Below are positions 61,442 through 64,000 of a stretch of 64,000 nt of DNA, one piece after another. Below the pieces are notes generated by a model that saw nothing but the letters and a program-made list of their open reading frames with translations, had not been told where the DNA came from and made no database searches. Within the stretch, counting starts at the first letter, position 1. Each line of letters starts with the position of its first letter. A program made the translations under genes and the position numbers. Source of the stretch: Psychrobacter sp. UBA3483 (GTDB lineage Bacteria > Pseudomonadota > Gammaproteobacteria > Pseudomonadales > Moraxellaceae); contig NZ_DFQS01000004.1 in the NCBI RefSeq assembly GCF_002377905.1, positions 1 through 64,000 of the forward strand, in the 5' to 3' direction.

Positions 61442-61879
61442 ATGAGTCAAGATACCCAAACCAAATACGATGACAATAATATCTTTGCCAAAATGCTTAA
61501 CGGTGATATCCCTTATCATAAAGTTTATGAGGATGACAAAACCCTCGCCTTTATGGATATCATGCCGCAAGCAAAAGGTCATGTACTGGTCATTCCTAAG
61601 CAAAAAGCCGTTGATTTAGTCGACCTTGAACCAGAATATGCCGCAGCAGTACTGATGACGTCCAAAAAAGTCATGCAAGCGCAGCGTCAAGTATTCGAGC
61701 GTGAGGGTATTATTCAAATGCAGTTAAATGGCGCACAAGCCGGACAAACTGTTTTTCATTACCATGTGCATCTAATTCCATCGAGCATTCATGAGCTAGG
61801 TCGTCATGCGGTCACGCAAGCAGATCAAAGTGAGCTTGCTGAGATGGCCAAGCAGTTAGCAGGCGCTATTAAACCTTAA
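61442..61879 (+). CDS. HIT-family protein (HinT-like nucleotide hydrolase)
   Basis: A 145-residue HIT protein. The histidine triad is in TVFHYHVHLIPSSIHE (about residues 101-116), with the nucleophile His in HVHLI. The N-terminal NIFAKMLNGDIPYHKVYEDD and LAFMDIMPQAKGHVLVIPKQ are typical of the HinT/Hit1 group, which hydrolyses nucleoside phosphoramidates or adenylated compounds. AAGGAA precedes the ATG by 7 bases. A terminator follows at 61913. The physiological substrate is unknown. Confidence 0.93.
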   Translation: MSQDTQTKYDDNNIFAKMLNGDIPYHKVYEDDKTLAFMDIMPQAKGHVLVIPKQKAVDLVDLEPEYAAAVLMTSKKVMQAQRQVFEREGIIQMQLNGAQAGQTVFHYHVHLIPSSIHELGRHAVTQADQSELAEMAKQLAGAIKP

Positions 61880-62176
61880 TGTCTTAAATTGACCATTCAT
61901 AATGCAACCATCAAAAAAAAGGCAGCTAACAAGTTGCCTTTTTTATTGCTGAGTAATAGTCATGTAACAAACGTTAAAATAGTGTTACGAGTCAGGCACT
62001 TGCCTAGGGTTTTTGCAGAGAGTGTGATAAAAATTATATTTGTTTTATAAACGGTTTAATAAGAGCCGAACGAGATACTGCCTCTATTCATACAAATTTA
62101 TAAAGTAGGCGATCTTACTTCTCTTGTTGTATTTAGCTTTCATATTTATTGTTATTTTTTGAGGACATCATTTTTT
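61880..62176. promoter_or_regulatory. Spacer with HIT-gene terminator and BCCT promoter region
   Basis: 297 bases: the terminator at 61913-61944, then AT-rich sequence that would hold the transporter promoter. No small RNA or open frame was recognised. Confidence 0.4.
61913..61944 (+). terminator. Terminator of the HIT gene
   Basis: A 9-bp stem (AAGGCAGCT with AGTTGCCTT, one G-U pair), A tract on the left and a T run on the right, 34 bases after the stop. Confidence 0.85.
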
Positions 62177-64000
62177 ATGAGTAAATTACCTCGCTCTACT
62201 ATTTTGTTGCCAGTATTCGTGCCAGCCGCAACCATTATGTTGTTATTAGTGATTGGCACAGCCCTCAACCCTGAAGCTGCGGGTGAGTTGTTCAGCAAAG
62301 TTCTTGCTTTTACCACCGATACTTTCGGATGGTTTTATATGTTGGCAGTTGCCATATTTTTGATGTTTATTATTGCCTTAGCCTTCTCGCCGTATGGCAG
62401 TATTAAGTTGGGCCCTGACCACGCGGATGCTGAATATAACTTCCTTGAATGGTTTGCAATGCTATTCTCAGCGGGGTATGGCATTGCCTTACTGTTTTAT
62501 GGCGTTGCAGAGCCAGTATTACATTTCGCCAGTCCACCCCTGTCCACACCGCAAACTATTGCGGCGGCAAAAGAGGCGATGCAAATTGCTTATTTTCACT
62601 GGGGTTTTCATATTTGGGCGATTTATGGTGTGGTTGGCTTGTCACTAGCGTATTTCTCGTTTCGGCATGGTCTGCCATTGTCCGTGCGCTCAACCCTTTA
62701 TCCACTAATCGGTGACAAAATCCATGGCCCTATCGGGCATACCGTTGATGTTTTTGCGATCGTCGGTACTATGTTTGGTATCGCCACCAGTTTGGGATTG
62801 TCGGTCGCGCAAATTAATGCGGGTCTAAATTATTTGTTACCAAATACGGTGCCAGTTAGTACCACGGTGCAAGTTATTATCATTGCGTTGGTGACGGCGG
62901 CGGCACTCGTTTCTGTATTAGCCGGTATGGACAAAGGGGTAAAGCGCCTATCTATCTTAAATATGGTGCTTGCCACTGCTTTGATGTTATTTGTGTTTAT
63001 TGTTGGGCCTTCAGTATTTATTCTAAATGCCTTTATGGAAAACACAGGCAGCTATTTGGGCAATATCGTCGAGCGTACCTTTAGTTTACAAGCATACCAA
63101 TCGAGTGATTGGATCGGTAGCTGGACACTATTTATTTTTGCATGGACCATTGCTTGGGCGCCTTTTGTTGGGCTATTTATCGCCAAGATTAGTCGTGGTC
63201 GTACCATTCGTGAGTTTGTCCTTGGCGTGATGCTGGTGCCAACCTTATTTACTTTCTTTTGGTTCTCTGTATTTGGTGACACCGCTCTGCATATGATTAT
63301 GGTCGATGGTTATGAGGCGCTGATTAGTGAAGTGCAAAACAACCAAGCTATTGCATTATTTAAGCTGTTAGAGCAATTACCATTTACCCAGATTGTCTCG
63401 TCATTGACCGTGGTGTTAATCATTACCTTTTTTGTGACCTCATCGGATTCGGGCTCATTAGTGATTGACTCGCTCGCGGCGGGTGGACGTAGCGATACGC
63501 CATGGTGGCAGCGTACGTTTTGGGTCGTCACTGAGGGTGTAGTCGCTGCAGTGTTACTTATTGCAGGTGGTTTGAGTGCATTACAAACTGCCGCTATCGT
63601 CAGTGCTTTACCGTTTGCGGTGATTATTTTGATCTCGACCTTTGGCATGTGGCGCGCGCTGCGTATCGAAGGTCATCGTAATGAGAGTTTGGCCAACGAC
63701 AATCATTTACCGCCGCATTTATTGAAATTGGATGCTTGGCGCGACCGCATTGATTATATGACCAATCAGCCAACGCGCGATAAAGTTCTGGGTTATATCA
63801 AAGGTACAGTGTTATCGTCGATGCATGAGGTGGCAGAGAAATTTGCCGAAACAGGTTGGTTGCCTGAGGTTAATTATGATGAGGTTAATGATCGCGCGGT
63901 ACTGGAATTAAGACGCGGGGATAATGTGGAGTTCTGGTACGAAGTGCGGTTGTCAGAGCATGAGGTGCCTGATTATTACACCGAAGATATGGCCAATGAA
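62177..64000 (+). CDS. betT: BCCT-family choline/betaine transporter, BetT-type, cut by the window edge
   Basis: The frame opens at ATG 62177 (MSKLPRSTILLPVFVPAATI), with GAGG about 12 bases upstream, and stays open through 64000: 608 codons, so the C-terminus lies outside. The 12-helix BCCT pattern is clear: KLGPDHADAEYNFLEWFAML, YGIALLFYGVAEPVLHFASP, HWGFHIWAIYGVVGLSLAYF, GIATSLGLSVAQINAGLNYL and the signature WAPFVGLFIAKISRGRTIRE. From about residue 495 a cytosolic regulatory tail begins, as in Escherichia coli BetT, so proton-driven choline uptake for osmoprotection is likely. No betA, betB or betI is in the window, so glycine betaine or a related compound remains possible. Confidence 0.92.
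   Translation, partial: MSKLPRSTILLPVFVPAATIMLLLVIGTALNPEAAGELFSKVLAFTTDTFGWFYMLAVAIFLMFIIALAFSPYGSIKLGPDHADAEYNFLEWFAMLFSAGYGIALLFYGVAEPVLHFASPPLSTPQTIAAAKEAMQIAYFHWGFHIWAIYGVVGLSLAYFSFRHGLPLSVRSTLYPLIGDKIHGPIGHTVDVFAIVGTMFGIATSLGLSVAQINAGLNYLLPNTVPVSTTVQVIIIALVTAAALVSVLAGMDKGVKRLSILNMVLATALMLFVFIVGPSVFILNAFMENTGSYLGNIVERTFSLQAYQSSDWIGSWTLFIFAWTIAWAPFVGLFIAKISRGRTIREFVLGVMLVPTLFTFFWFSVFGDTALHMIMVDGYEALISEVQNNQAIALFKLLEQLPFTQIVSSLTVVLIITFFVTSSDSGSLVIDSLAAGGRSDTPWWQRTFWVVTEGVVAAVLLIAGGLSALQTAAIVSALPFAVIILISTFGMWRALRIEGHRNESLANDNHLPPHLLKLDAWRDRIDYMTNQPTRDKVLGYIKGTVLSSMHEVAEKFAETGWLPEVNYDEVNDRAVLELRRGDNVEFWYEVRLSEHEVPDYYTEDMANE

Noticed and set aside
1..64000. CRISPR array, rRNA or tRNA genes
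   Set aside because: No regularly spaced repeats were noticed, and no stretch was recognised as a tRNA or rRNA gene; this is by eye only.

Overview
The window looks like a stretch of chromosome from a gammaproteobacterium of the Moraxellaceae, most probably Psychrobacter. This is inferred from gene content, gene order, AT-rich spacers and Psychrobacter-like low-complexity tails on ordinary enzymes; no database search was possible. It is almost entirely core genome. No rRNA, tRNA, CRISPR array, prophage or intact insertion sequence was seen. The only mobile-element trace is a frameshifted, truncated IS256-type transposase remnant at the left edge.

Layout, 1-12.7 kb: a cut-off reading frame and the transposase remnant; a TPR-like protein; the late cobalamin genes cobT-cobS-cobC; a small orphan gene; the ribosomal operon rpsF-rpsR-rplI (minus strand); a GYF_2-RDD membrane protein; PEP synthase ppsA (minus) divergent from its regulator ppsR; and the soluble transhydrogenase sthA. 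12.7-18.4 kb: a four-gene minus-strand export operon, tolC-type outer membrane protein, HlyD-type adaptor and two ABC-2 permeases, with no ATPase gene. 18.8-25.2 kb: glycerol kinase, a glycine-zipper protein, an EEP-family hydrolase, a TetR regulator, and a DUF11-type secreted protein paired with a lipoprotein.

25.2-38 kb: a 0.7 kb spacer leads into aceE-aceF (pyruvate dehydrogenase E1 and E2; no E3 follows). Then an OmpW-type porin, a small Cys-motif membrane protein, a voltage-gated K+ channel with a CxxC tail, a lone TerD-domain protein, a WYL regulator and a Lon-type protease with a polybasic tail. 38.4-48.4 kb: rsmG-parA-parB, then an envelope block exbB-exbD-msbA-lpxK-kdsB that couples a proton-channel pair to lipid A/LPS synthesis and export, then holB-pilZ.

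48.4-64 kb: polyphosphate kinase 2; a thiolase divergent from a FabG4-type reductase and a MaoC-type hydratase; a DUF442 phosphatase-like protein; a serine hydrolase of the beta-lactamase fold; a CPA1 Na+/H+ antiporter; ilvD; an unrecognised protein; a HIT protein; and a BCCT (BetT-type) osmolyte transporter that runs off the right edge.

No plainly undescribed system stands out. The best leads are the export operon lacking an ATPase, the thiolase/FabG4/MaoC module with its lysine/aspartate-rich thiolase extension, the K+ channel with a CxxC tail beside a Cys-motif membrane protein, the DUF11-lipoprotein pair, and the orphan genes at 3.9 and 60.4 kb. Many rho-independent terminator hairpins mark transcription unit ends.
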